A stretch of 14,302 bases of DNA from Gp6-AA40 sp035649395 (GCA_035649395.1 DASRJR010000361.1:1-14302); one strand, 5' to 3'. Counted from the stretch's first letter, positions 7,311 to 14,082 are shown. Translations and numbers: made by a program. Notes: generated by a model not told the origin, from the letters alone.

Positions 7311-8684
7311 ATGGCCTTTTCGTTGTCGCGCCGCATGTTGAGCGCGTTGGTCGTGACCGGCATCGCCGCGGGTGTCGGTGTTGCTGCCCAACAGGCGCCT
7401 CAGGGCCGCGGCGCGCAAGCGGGGCCACCAGGCCAGGGTCGTGGCGGCGGACGTGGCACACCGCGGCCCGAGTGCGTCTCTCCGAAGATTCCAGCGGCCG
7501 AGTGCAGCGTCGGCGCCACGCCGATTCAATGGCCCGACCCGCCGCTGGGCGACGGACCGTTCCTGGTCGAATCAGCAGTACCTGCTCACCGCAACTTGCG
7601 CGTCATCGTGATGGCGCGCCTCCAGCAACCGTGGTCGATCGCGTTTCTTCCTGACGGCAACATCCTCGTCACCGAGCGTCCAGGACGCCTTCGCATCGTT
7701 CGCAATGGCGTGCTCGATCCGACGCCGGTTGCCGGAGTGCCGCCGGTGCAGGCGGGTGGTTTGCAGGGTTTGATGGACGTCGTGCTGCACCCGCGTTTTG
7801 CCGAGAACCGCTTCGTCTATCTCGCGTATCACAAGCCGGTCCCGGTTCCAGGTGCGCCGCCGACAGCATCGGGTGCGCCGGCAATGGCCGGTGAGACCAC
7901 GCTCGCGCGCGGCGTATGGAACGGCACCGCGCTGACCGACGTTCGCGACATCTTCCAGTCAGGCGCCACACGCACTGAATCGTCGCGCATCGGCTTTGGC
8001 CGCGACGGCATGCTCTACATGACGATCAGCGCGTCGGGTACTGGCCCGGACGTGTTTCGTTCCGCCGATCCCAACGACTACGCTGGCAAGACAATCCGTC
8101 TTCGCGACGATGGGATGATCCCGCCTGATAACCCCTTCGCCAACAAGCCGGGATACAAACCAGCGATCTACACGCTCGGACATCGGAACGGGCACTCGAT
8201 GGCGCTCAATCCAGAGACTGGAGAGTTCTGGGTGACCGAGCAGGGGCCCAACGGCGGCGACGAAATCAACGTGCTCAAGGCGGGCGCCAACTACGGATGG
8301 CCGTCTGTCAGCGCCGGGCGCAATTACATGGGACCGAAGATCTCCGACGCTCCCTGGAAGGAGGGGTTCGAGCAGGCCGTCGTGACGTGGGTCCCGTCGA
8401 TTGCCGTCGCCGGGGGCACGTTCTACACCGGCGATCGGTTTTCGGGATGGAAGCGCAACTTCTTCGTCGGGGGGCTGCGAGAGGGTGAGACGCCGCGAAC
8501 GGGTCAGCTTCAGCGGATCGAGTTCAACGACAAATGGGAGGAGATCCGCCGCGAGCCGATGTTGCGCGACTTGCACCAGCGGATTCGGGACGTACGCCAG
8601 GGACCAGATGGGCTGCTCTACCTGGTGACGGCTGAGGATCAAGGCGCGCTGCTTCGGATCGAGCCGGCCGACGCGAAACCATAG
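7311..8684 (+). CDS. Secreted PQQ-dependent sugar dehydrogenase (glucose/sorbosone dehydrogenase family)
   Basis: A 457-residue protein from ATG 7311, chosen because AGGAG lies seven bases upstream; an in-frame GTG at 7272 has no such site. The N-terminus (MAFSLSRRMLSALVVTG...GVAA|QQ) is a Sec signal. A Gly/Arg/Gln-rich linker of about 35 residues and a two-Cys stretch follow. The remainder matches the GSDH six-bladed beta-propeller family, with blocks PWSIAFLPDGNILVTERPGRL, QGLMDVVLHPRFAENRFVYL, LGHRNGHSMALNPETGEFW (from about residue 288), EQGPNGGDEINVL and a late LRDVRQ-like blade (RIRDVRQGPDGLLYLVT). Such enzymes oxidise aldose sugars or related polyols in the periplasm and pass electrons to the respiratory chain. 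The actual substrate is not predictable. No PQQ synthesis genes are in the window. Confidence 0.92.
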   Translation: MAFSLSRRMLSALVVTGIAAGVGVAAQQAPQGRGAQAGPPGQGRGGGRGTPRPECVSPKIPAAECSVGATPIQWPDPPLGDGPFLVESAVPAHRNLRVIVMARLQQPWSIAFLPDGNILVTERPGRLRIVRNGVLDPTPVAGVPPVQAGGLQGLMDVVLHPRFAENRFVYLAYHKPVPVPGAPPTASGAPAMAGETTLARGVWNGTALTDVRDIFQSGATRTESSRIGFGRDGMLYMTISASGTGPDVFRSADPNDYAGKTIRLRDDGMIPPDNPFANKPGYKPAIYTLGHRNGHSMALNPETGEFWVTEQGPNGGDEINVLKAGANYGWPSVSAGRNYMGPKISDAPWKEGFEQAVVTWVPSIAVAGGTFYTGDRFSGWKRNFFVGGLREGETPRTGQLQRIEFNDKWEEIRREPMLRDLHQRIRDVRQGPDGLLYLVTAEDQGALLRIEPADAKP

Positions 8685-8739
8685 CGATCCGGGTGGGGCC
8701 GGTTGCAAACGCCTGTTTCGACGTCTCGTCGTACTCATC

Positions 8740-8814
8740 GTTCGTCATCTGTGAGAAGCTATTCGTCACTGAAATATGCCGTTCGTCACAAATCGGTTGA
8801 GCGGAGGGACGAAC
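8740..8814. promoter_or_regulatory. Three phased TTCGTCA direct repeats plus one inverted copy
   Basis: TTCGTCA occurs at 8741-8747, 8762-8768 and 8782-8788, so the steps are 21 and 20 bp, about two DNA turns each. An inverted GACGAAC lies at 8808-8814. The array fills the 156-bp gap before the metallopeptidase-like gene. This is the geometry of an operator for a regulator binding one helix face, but no regulator is known. Confidence 0.4.
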
Positions 8815-8840
8815 GGCAGGGAAGATCTCTCATCGACTTT

Positions 8841-9509
8841 ATGAGGGTGGCGGGTCTGATTCGTTCGATCGCGGCGATCTGGCTGTTGGCCGCGGTGTGC
8901 TTCCCGGCCGGCGCGCGCAGTGCTGTCATCATCGACAGCATCCTCGTCCGCGTCTACGACAACGTCGGCGTCGTGACGGCTGACCTGAACGACGCACTCA
9001 AGCATTCGCGCGAGATCCTGCGCCGCGCCGAGGTGTCAGTCGACTGGGTGCAATGCCCGGCGCGGCGGACCGGTTCCGTTCCCGCGATCTGCGACACGTC
9101 TCCCGGCAACAGCGAGATGGTGGTCCGGTTGATTGAAGGCGCAGAGAAGGATCGCGACAAGCGTCCGCTCGGTCAGCCGTTGCTCGATCGGTCGCGCGGG
9201 ACCGGCGTGTTCGCCACCGTGTTCATGAACCGCGTGGACCGCTTCGCCGAAGTCGCGCAGTACTCGCGGTCGGTCGTGCTCGGCCGCGCCATCGCGCACG
9301 AGATTGGGCACCTCATTCTCGGCACGGACGAGCACAGTGCCACCGGGCTGATGCGCGAGGTGTGGACCGTAGAGCAGCTGGTGCGAAACCGCTCTGAAGA
9401 CTGGCAGTTCTCGCCCGCTCAGACGTTCGAGTTGCGCAGCGCGTGGCTTGCCGGCGGCTCACTGGCCTCGAAGAGCCAGGCGACTCCGCCCAAACGTCCG
9501 CGAACCTAG
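8841..9509 (+). CDS. Small secreted putative zinc metallopeptidase (variant metzincin-like motif)
   Basis: A 222-residue protein from ATG 8841; a frame continues upstream to 8703 but that part lacks signal-peptide character. MRVAGLIRSIAAIWLLAAVCFPAGARS looks like a Sec signal. The core motif at residues 153-165 is HEIGHLILGTDEH, that is HExxH followed by Gly and a third His, and then SATGLM (166-171). This recalls the metzincin HExxHxxGxxH plus Met-turn, but with one extra residue on each side of the Gly and a Met very close behind. Two Cys at the WVQCPARR and PAICDTS stretches could form a disulfide. Zinc binding is a strong inference; proteolysis is not shown. No Shine-Dalgarno is seen at the chosen ATG. 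The tail is basic and Pro-rich. It has its own upstream region with phased repeats. Confidence 0.75.
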   Translation: MRVAGLIRSIAAIWLLAAVCFPAGARSAVIIDSILVRVYDNVGVVTADLNDALKHSREILRRAEVSVDWVQCPARRTGSVPAICDTSPGNSEMVVRLIEGAEKDRDKRPLGQPLLDRSRGTGVFATVFMNRVDRFAEVAQYSRSVVLGRAIAHEIGHLILGTDEHSATGLMREVWTVEQLVRNRSEDWQFSPAQTFELRSAWLAGGSLASKSQATPPKRPRT

Positions 9510-9563
9510 CCCACGTTTCGTTCGAAATTCCGGGCAATTCCTTCCGTTTTCGTCCCGGGACCA

Positions 9564-9582
9564 TCTGAGCGCTCCACTCAGA
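9564..9582. other. Hairpin in the gap before the HD-GYP gene
   Basis: TCTGAG (9564-9569) and CTCAGA (9577-9582) form a 6-bp stem with a seven-base loop, 55 bp after the metallopeptidase-like stop. The rest of the 276-bp gap (9510-9785) is less GC-rich than the genes and shows no convincing ORF. A GTG at 9627 would extend the next gene, but the extension lacks family character. The hairpin may be a terminator, though no U tract follows. Confidence 0.25.
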
Positions 9583-9785
9583 AAATCCGTTCGAGTCCGG
9601 TAGAAAACAAAGCCGCATGTGCCGCCGTGGCACACGATATCGGGCTCCTTGAGTGTCGGTATTCGTCCGATAACCTGCATGGCTACAGCGGTTTGGTTGG
9701 ACGCCCTGCTGCAGCGTCGCCTGGGTATGACAGTTGCTCACTGTTCCAGGTTGAAAGGGCCCCGCGCAGACGGCAGACAAGACTT

Positions 9786-10754
9786 ATGAGATCAGTGCCG
9801 CACGCAGTCGAGCGAGTCAACAAAGAGCTGTGGGTCATCCTGTCGATCTTCGCGATCGCGCTGCTGCTCAATCAGGTCATCGGGTCGCAGCGGATGGTCC
9901 TGAGCCTGTACGTCCTGCCCACAATTGCCTCGTCGTATTTCTACGGCCGGCGGCACGGCACGTTGACGGCACTGGCCAGCGTGTTGATGGTTGCGGGCCT
10001 GCTGATGTTCCGCACCACGGTGCCGGGCAGTGAGCTCTTCACCGCGGCGATGCTGTGGGGCCAGTGGCTCGAGGTCGCCGTCTGGGGCGGTACGCTGATC
10101 ATCACCGGCTACCTGATGGGAACGCTTTACGAGCACAAGAACGAGCAGATCAAGGAGCTGCGGGAGACCTATCAGGGCGTGTTGATGATTCTCCGCCACT
10201 TCATCTCGAAGGACGCCTACACGGAGAATCACTGCTACCGCGTCTCGGTGTATGCCACACGCATCGCCGGCGAGATGAACCTCCCTGCCGACCGCATCGA
10301 AGACGTTCGTGCGGCGGCGCTGTTGCACGACATCGGCAAACTCGATATCAGCCGCGAGCTGCTCTACAAGGCAGCACGACTGACGCGAGACGAATACGAG
10401 AAAGTGCAGGAGCACGTCTCTCGCGGCGTCGAGATGCTCGAGCCGGTGGGCGGCGCGCTGCGGCGGGTGATTCCGATCATCCTCGCGCACCACGACAAGT
10501 TCGACGGCTCTGGCTACAACCCGACGAGCGGCGAAGGCATTCCGATCGAATCGCGAATCATCGCCGTCGCCGACGTCTACGACGCCCTGACGAGCGATCG
10601 CCCGTATCGCAAAGCGATGTCGCCGTTCGAAGCGCGCGATACCATCCTCAACGGCGCCGACACCGAGTTCGACCCGAAAGTCATCGCCGCGTTCAGCGCG
10701 CTGTTCAAGCGCGGTGATCTCGAGATCTGGTCAGCCCCGCTCTCCGCCGCGTAG
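9786..10754 (+). CDS. Membrane HD-GYP-type phosphodiesterase (GYN variant)
   Basis: A 322-residue protein from ATG 9786, the first Met before the membrane region; an in-frame GTG at 9627 gives an unconvincing 53-residue extension. Residues about 14-115 hold about four hydrophobic segments, then a short charged helix (EHKNEQIKELRETY). The HD-GYP domain fills the rest: ENHCYRVSVYA, the metal site LLHDIGKLDI with HD at 181-182, the LAHHDKFDGSGYN block with GYN at 243-245, then RIIAVADVYDALTSDRPYR. The family hydrolyses c-di-GMP, or in some branches cGAMP. The Pro of GYP is replaced by Asn, followed by P-T-S-G-E-G instead of the usual DGLKGE-type loop. Metal ligands look intact, so activity is plausible. 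It is the second c-di-GMP-type protein in the window. Confidence 0.92.
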   Translation: MRSVPHAVERVNKELWVILSIFAIALLLNQVIGSQRMVLSLYVLPTIASSYFYGRRHGTLTALASVLMVAGLLMFRTTVPGSELFTAAMLWGQWLEVAVWGGTLIITGYLMGTLYEHKNEQIKELRETYQGVLMILRHFISKDAYTENHCYRVSVYATRIAGEMNLPADRIEDVRAAALLHDIGKLDISRELLYKAARLTRDEYEKVQEHVSRGVEMLEPVGGALRRVIPIILAHHDKFDGSGYNPTSGEGIPIESRIIAVADVYDALTSDRPYRKAMSPFEARDTILNGADTEFDPKVIAAFSALFKRGDLEIWSAPLSAA

Positions 10755-10783
10755 GAAGCCCCGAACGACCCAAACATCGAACA

Positions 10784-10806
10784 CACGACGGCTCGATGCC
10801 GCCGTG
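10784..10806. terminator. Hairpin between convergent HD-GYP and ParB-like genes
   Basis: CACG-A-CGGC (10784-10792) pairs with GCCG-C-CGTG (10798-10806) around TCGAT: eight pairs with one internal A/C mismatch. It lies centrally in the 72-bp gap between the two convergent stop codons. There is no U tract; terminator function is inferred from position. Confidence 0.35.
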
Positions 10807-10826
10807 GTTCGCGACGACACGCTCCA

Positions 10827-11942
10827 CTAAGCCCGCCCGATCGAAAAGGTCAACGACATGCTCGTCCGACCTTCCGCACAATCGAGCGTCATGTCGCCAC
10901 CATGGAATTCGGCGATGCGGCGAGCGGCGCGAAGAAGAACCAACGCGGGTGTAGAACCGTCCCTGGCCGAGAAACCAGGCTCACGTGGATCTTCCGCCAG
11001 CTTCGATCGCCATTGATGCGGCAGCTCCGCGTGGTGCGTCGCCGTGACGACGCAGCTGTCGTCGGCTCGTGACGCCGCCCGCAGCGTCACCACGCTGCCA
11101 TGCTGCGCATCCAGCAACATCGCGGTGCCGATGACGAGTGAGCCCACTGCCGATGTGAGCAACTCGTCGTCGCCCCACACCGTGTTGGGAGTATTGGCAT
11201 GCGCCTCGATCGACAGGACCATGCCGCGCAGTCGCCGCTCTGCTGCCGAGCGCTCGACGATGCGTTCGAGCAGCATCCGGACAGACAACGGCCGACGCGC
11301 GAGCACGGCGTCGCCCCTGAGGACCCGCATCGCCTGCAGCAGCTGTAACGCGCGGGCGGCTTCGGCGCGAACCAGATCGACCGCAACCGCCTGCGTCAGC
11401 GAGGCCCCCGGTGAGAGCAGGCTGGCCGACGCCGCGACCGAGGTCAGACACTCGGCGAACGCCCCGAACGGAACATCGAGCGGCGGCGGCTGGGCCGGTA
11501 CCGGCCGGGGAGCTGGGGGCTCCACCGCCGGAACGTTGCTCGCCGTCGCGAGCGCCTGGGCGTCCTCATCGTCGACCCGCTCGACGAGACAAGGCACTTC
11601 ACGCAGGCCGGCGACGAGGGCCGCGGCCAGCCGTTTGCGGCCGGCGACCACCACATGGCGGCCGCCGCGGCTGCGCACGAGGAGCGGCTGAATGACGCCG
11701 TGGCGCTTGATGGATTCGACGAACGCGGGAGACAGCCCAGGGCCGTCATCCTGCATCGGGTTGTCGATCGACTGCACGTCCACCTTGCGGACGGGCGTGT
11801 TGAACAGGGCGGAATCGAGCTGCTCGACGTAGTGGGCGTCGGCCCTCATACGGTAGCGAGGCGGTAGTCCTTCGCGGACCGGGGAGACTGGGGTGTTCTC
11901 GTCGTCGTGGAGACTGTTCAGCGCAGAATCGATGTCGGACAT
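10827..11942 (-). CDS. ParB-like N-terminal domain fused to a degenerate histidine-kinase-like module
   Basis: A 371-residue protein. Residues about 52-125 resemble the ParB/Srx N-terminal domain: RKVDVQSIDNPMQ, then FVESIKRHGVIQPLLV, a short hairpin, AGRKRLAAALVAGLREVPCLV. The usual GERRxRA box reads GRKRLAA, so the Glu is Arg. No ParB HTH follows; instead there is a Pro-rich linker (138-157). Residues 158-215 look like a kinase dimerisation helix pair without a phospho-accepting His. Residues 218-370 follow the HATPase_c layout: WGDDELLTSAVGSLVIGTA stands where an N-box would be but has no Asn, no DxGxG is found, and ALVLLRAARRIAEFHGGDM matches the G2/helix region with the Gly-rich lid lost. 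Catalysis looks unlikely. A DNA- or nucleotide-linked scaffold or regulator is inference. The gene is divergent from a small wHTH gene. ATG 11942 has AGGT directly adjoining and no good spacing. Confidence 0.8.
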   Translation of the reverse strand: MSDIDSALNSLHDDENTPVSPVREGLPPRYRMRADAHYVEQLDSALFNTPVRKVDVQSIDNPMQDDGPGLSPAFVESIKRHGVIQPLLVRSRGGRHVVVAGRKRLAAALVAGLREVPCLVERVDDEDAQALATASNVPAVEPPAPRPVPAQPPPLDVPFGAFAECLTSVAASASLLSPGASLTQAVAVDLVRAEAARALQLLQAMRVLRGDAVLARRPLSVRMLLERIVERSAAERRLRGMVLSIEAHANTPNTVWGDDELLTSAVGSLVIGTAMLLDAQHGSVVTLRAASRADDSCVVTATHHAELPHQWRSKLAEDPREPGFSARDGSTPALVLLRAARRIAEFHGGDMTLDCAEGRTSMSLTFSIGRA

Positions 11943-12025
11943 ACCTGGAAGTCGAAAACGGCTATGGAAGGTGGACTGGATACGGGAAGGGCTTACTTGT
12001 TGAGCCCGTAGGGGCTAGCGGCCGA

Positions 12026-12080
12026 TTGAACCACGGGGAAACCGCCGCTGAGTATATTGGGCTATTGCGCTTTCGTGCAA
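12026..12080. promoter_or_regulatory. Putative divergent promoter region with shared AGTATATT core
   Basis: On the + strand, TATATT (12053-12058) could be a -10 for the wHTH gene; TTGAAC at 12026-12031 is too far (21 bp) for a standard -35. On the - strand, the same bases read TATACT (12056-12051), with TTGCAC (12080-12075) 18 bp upstream, which fits a -10/-35 pair for the ParB-like gene. The two -10s overlap, so firing would be mutually exclusive. This is eye-matching only. Confidence 0.3.
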
Positions 12081-12090
12081 GACCGATAAC

Positions 12091-12106
12091 TCCTCCCAAG
12101 GGAGGA
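12091..12106 (+). promoter_or_regulatory. Perfect inverted repeat that includes the wHTH gene's Shine-Dalgarno
   Basis: TCCTCCC (12091-12097), AA, GGGAGGA (12100-12106) is a perfect 7-bp inverted repeat. The right arm is a full consensus Shine-Dalgarno placed six bases before the GTG at 12112. The left arm is an anti-Shine-Dalgarno. In RNA a 6-bp stem with a CAAG loop would hide the ribosome site. As DNA it could also be an operator. Confidence 0.6.
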
Positions 12107-12111
12107 CCACC

Positions 12112-12330
12112 GTGGAACCGGATCGCCGCGACACCGCCCGCCGTGCCGAGGTTGTGAGAAGCGTGCTCGAGGAGATCGTGCACAACTCCGTGCCGTTCAT
12201 CACGATCGAGACAATCACGAGCTCGTTGCACGTCTCGACCGAGGCGGCCACCCGCATCATCGATCGGCTCGTGAGCGCAGGCCTGCTCGTCGAAGCACGC
12301 GAAGGCATCTGGATCAGGGTATCGCCCTAA
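12112..12330 (+). CDS. Small winged-helix DNA-binding protein
   Basis: A 72-residue protein from GTG 12112, with GGGAGGA six bases upstream. The whole protein is one winged helix-turn-helix: helix 1 at RRAEVVRSVLEEIVHN, helix 2 at ITIETITSSLHV, recognition helix STEAATRIIDRLVSAGLL, then the wing VEAREGIWIRV. There is no ligand or dimerisation domain, so it resembles the DNA-binding half of MarR/IclR/Rrf2-type regulators without being assignable to one. It is divergent from the ParB-like fusion gene across 169 bp and may regulate that gene or itself, by the usual logic of divergent regulator pairs. Its translation may be controlled by the inverted repeat over its ribosome site. Confidence 0.8.
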   Translation: MEPDRRDTARRAEVVRSVLEEIVHNSVPFITIETITSSLHVSTEAATRIIDRLVSAGLLVEAREGIWIRVSP

Positions 12331-12359
12331 ACGCAGCGTTGCACACGCTTCACCCCCGG

Positions 12360-12545
12360 ATGCACGGAAGCCGGTGCTCCCCTCTGAAGGGGCTGCCGCG
12401 CCTGCCGATACATGACAATGAAGTGGAAATCGTCGTCCTCTGCGCCGTCCTCGTACTGACGGTTGGTGTCGCAGCTGGTCTTGCCAAGGGACTCCTGACC
12501 CTGGTGCTGCGGTTGATCGTCAACGAAACGGCGTCCGTCGCGTAG
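12360..12545 (+). CDS. Possible small single-span membrane protein, start uncertain
   Basis: An open frame ending TAG at 12543-12545. Its C-terminal 40 residues contain one long hydrophobic segment (EIVVLCAVLVLTVGVAAGLA then KGLLTLVLRLIV) and strong G/C third positions. The N-terminal part before the hydrophobic stretch is Pro/Arg/His-rich and may not be translated. Possible starts are TTG 12339, ATG 12360 and GTG 12423, none with a good Shine-Dalgarno. It lies alone in the 289-bp gap between the wHTH gene and the reverse-strand secreted protein. I do not recognise a family. It may be a real small membrane protein or a chance hydrophobic frame. Confidence 0.35.
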   Translation: MHGSRCSPLKGLPRLPIHDNEVEIVVLCAVLVLTVGVAAGLAKGLLTLVLRLIVNETASVA

Positions 12546-12619
12546 TCGGGGCACGTTCCCCCGTGAGCGCGCACCCACAGGGCTGCCTGCGCTCTACGAC
12601 CGTCTCCCCCGCTGTCGTC

Positions 12620-13048
12620 TCATTTCAGGCAATTACCGTCCACAGTGCGCACCCGCACGACATTGAATTCAGGCAGTGCCGCATCGCCTCTGGCCGAGGC
12701 CGCACCGCCGGTTTGACGCGCGATCGATTCCTGCGCCGGATCGAGGGCGCCGGCCTGTCCGGCCGCGTTTGGCGAGGGCCACAATCCTCCACGAATCGCC
12801 AGCCGTTTCCTGGGCCCACCAAACACCGCGACCATCTTGCCTGCGTAAGTCTGCATCTTCTTGCCGGTGAGGCGATACTTGCCCCCGGTTTGCGTGTCGG
12901 TGAAGGTGAACGCACCGGTCTCGTTGGCCTGCGCGCTGACGCATCCGGTGAGTTCAACCTGCGTGGTGGTACGCGAGGATTGATTTTGCGCGTTCATGCC
13001 CGCCCCCATGAGCATGATGCCGATCGCAACCGCCGCAGCGCTCTTCAT
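12620..13048 (-). CDS. Secreted small protein, OB-fold-like core, function unknown
   Basis: A 142-residue protein with a strong start: GAGGAG lies six bases before ATG 13048. The Sec signal MKSAAAVAIGIMLMGAGMNAQ is followed by a Ser/Thr-rich spacer. It then has VELTGCVSAQANETGAFTFT and KYRLTGKKMQTYAGKMVAVFGG, which look like the first strands of a small beta barrel as in secreted OB-like domains. A second Cys is near the C-terminus (VDGNCLK) and may pair with the first. Residues about 85-125 are low-complexity Ala/Gly/Arg. No catalytic motif is seen. It is monocistronic, convergent with the possible small membrane ORF and divergent from the transporter. Confidence 0.8.
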   Translation of the reverse strand: MKSAAAVAIGIMLMGAGMNAQNQSSRTTTQVELTGCVSAQANETGAFTFTDTQTGGKYRLTGKKMQTYAGKMVAVFGGPRKRLAIRGGLWPSPNAAGQAGALDPAQESIARQTGGAASARGDAALPEFNVVRVRTVDGNCLK

Positions 13049-13167
13049 GGTCGACTCCTCAGCCTACTCTACTGCCGTTCAGGAGTTCATGGGGAACCGC
13101 TGAACGCTGAACAGCTGACGTCGTGTCGTGCGGACATTCCGCGCGCGCCTCATTAGACAATGGACCG

Positions 13168-14082
13168 ATGGCAGGCGTGCAGCCTTCAGCTCCGCAGGCG
13201 GACCGACTCGGAGTCGCCACCTACATACTTCTGTGTTTCATCTGGGGCTCGACGTGGCTGGTGATCAAAGTCGGGTACGGCGGGCTGGGGGCACTCACGG
13301 TCGCAGGCTGGCGGTTCGCGGTCGCGGGACTGATGATGACGGCCCTGATGCCACTGCTCGACGCGCGCTGGCCCCACGGTCGAACCGAATGGCTGCTCGT
13401 GTCGTTCGTCGGCATCGTGTTGTTCGGCGCCGATTACGGTCTGATCTACTGGAGCGAGCAGTTCATCGACAGCGGTCTGACCGCCATCCTGTTTGCAACC
13501 TTGCCACTGGCGACGATCGCGTTTGCGCACGTCTACATTCCGGGCGATCGCATCACGGCGCGCAAGCTCGCCGGCACGCTGCTCGCGTTCCTGGGTGTCG
13601 CGGCCCTGTTCGGCGATCGTCTGCGCATCGACACGTCGCAGGCCGGTCCGATGCTGGCTGTCATCGCCGCGACCGTTTTTGCGGCCGCCGCCGGCGTCGC
13701 CTCGAAACGGCATGGCGGGTCGCTGCACCCGGCGGCCCTCAATGGACCGGCGATGCTCATCGGATCGGCGGCGCAGATTCTCGCCGCGTTCGCGCTCGGC
13801 GAGCGTCCGCGACTGCCGCCCAGTCTTTCGACGTGGCTCGCCATCGGCTACCTCGCCGTCGCCGGCAGCGTGATCTCTTTTCTCGGCTACTTCTCGCTGC
13901 TGAAACGCTGGAGTGTCACGAGCCTCAGCTTCATCGCGGTGTTCACACCGCCGATCGCGCTCGGTCTCGGGTTCGTGTTTCTCGGGGAACGTCCGACCGC
14001 GTGGACCGCGGTCGGTTCAGTGCTGATTCTGGTGGGCGTGACGCTGGCGCTTTCAACTCCCACAACGAGTCGGCGGGTCTAA
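13168..14082 (+). CDS. EamA/DMT-family transporter
   Basis: A 304-residue integral membrane protein from ATG 13168; an in-frame GTG at 13123 would add 15 non-hydrophobic residues. About ten membrane helices form two EamA repeats: the first opens with YILLCFIWGSTWLVIKVG and the second starts near MLAVIAATVFAAAAGVASK. It also has the family's FIAVFTPPIALGLGFVFLGE block near the end. Members export or import small metabolites, often amino acids or nucleotides; the substrate is not predictable. The last codons (SRRV and TAA) are encoded inside the nested palindrome at 14072-14141, so the natural C-terminus may have been changed by that element. No strong Shine-Dalgarno is seen. Confidence 0.92.
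   Translation: MAGVQPSAPQADRLGVATYILLCFIWGSTWLVIKVGYGGLGALTVAGWRFAVAGLMMTALMPLLDARWPHGRTEWLLVSFVGIVLFGADYGLIYWSEQFIDSGLTAILFATLPLATIAFAHVYIPGDRITARKLAGTLLAFLGVAALFGDRLRIDTSQAGPMLAVIAATVFAAAAGVASKRHGGSLHPAALNGPAMLIGSAAQILAAFALGERPRLPPSLSTWLAIGYLAVAGSVISFLGYFSLLKRWSVTSLSFIAVFTPPIALGLGFVFLGERPTAWTAVGSVLILVGVTLALSTPTTSRRV

Noticed and set aside
8703..8840. N-terminal extension of the metallopeptidase-like gene
   Set aside because: The extra 46 residues are Ser/Arg-rich, precede a proper signal peptide at 8841 and are encoded across the phased TTCGTCA repeats.
9627..9785. N-terminal extension of the HD-GYP gene from GTG 9627
   Set aside because: The 53 extra residues show no family character and precede the natural membrane start; the lower GC fits an intergenic region.
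917..10754. A single c-di-GMP operon joining the GGDEF/EAL and HD-GYP genes
   Set aside because: They are about 6.3 kb apart, with coaA on the opposite strand and several unrelated genes between them.
11044..11691. 215-codon + strand frame opposite the ParB-like fusion
   Set aside because: It is low-complexity Thr/Ser/Arg/Ala, without motifs; the minus-strand frame carries ParB-like and HATPase-like patterns.
12563..13156. 197-codon + strand frame
   Set aside because: It is antisense to the secreted protein at 12620-13048, which has a signal peptide and a strong Shine-Dalgarno; the + frame has neither.
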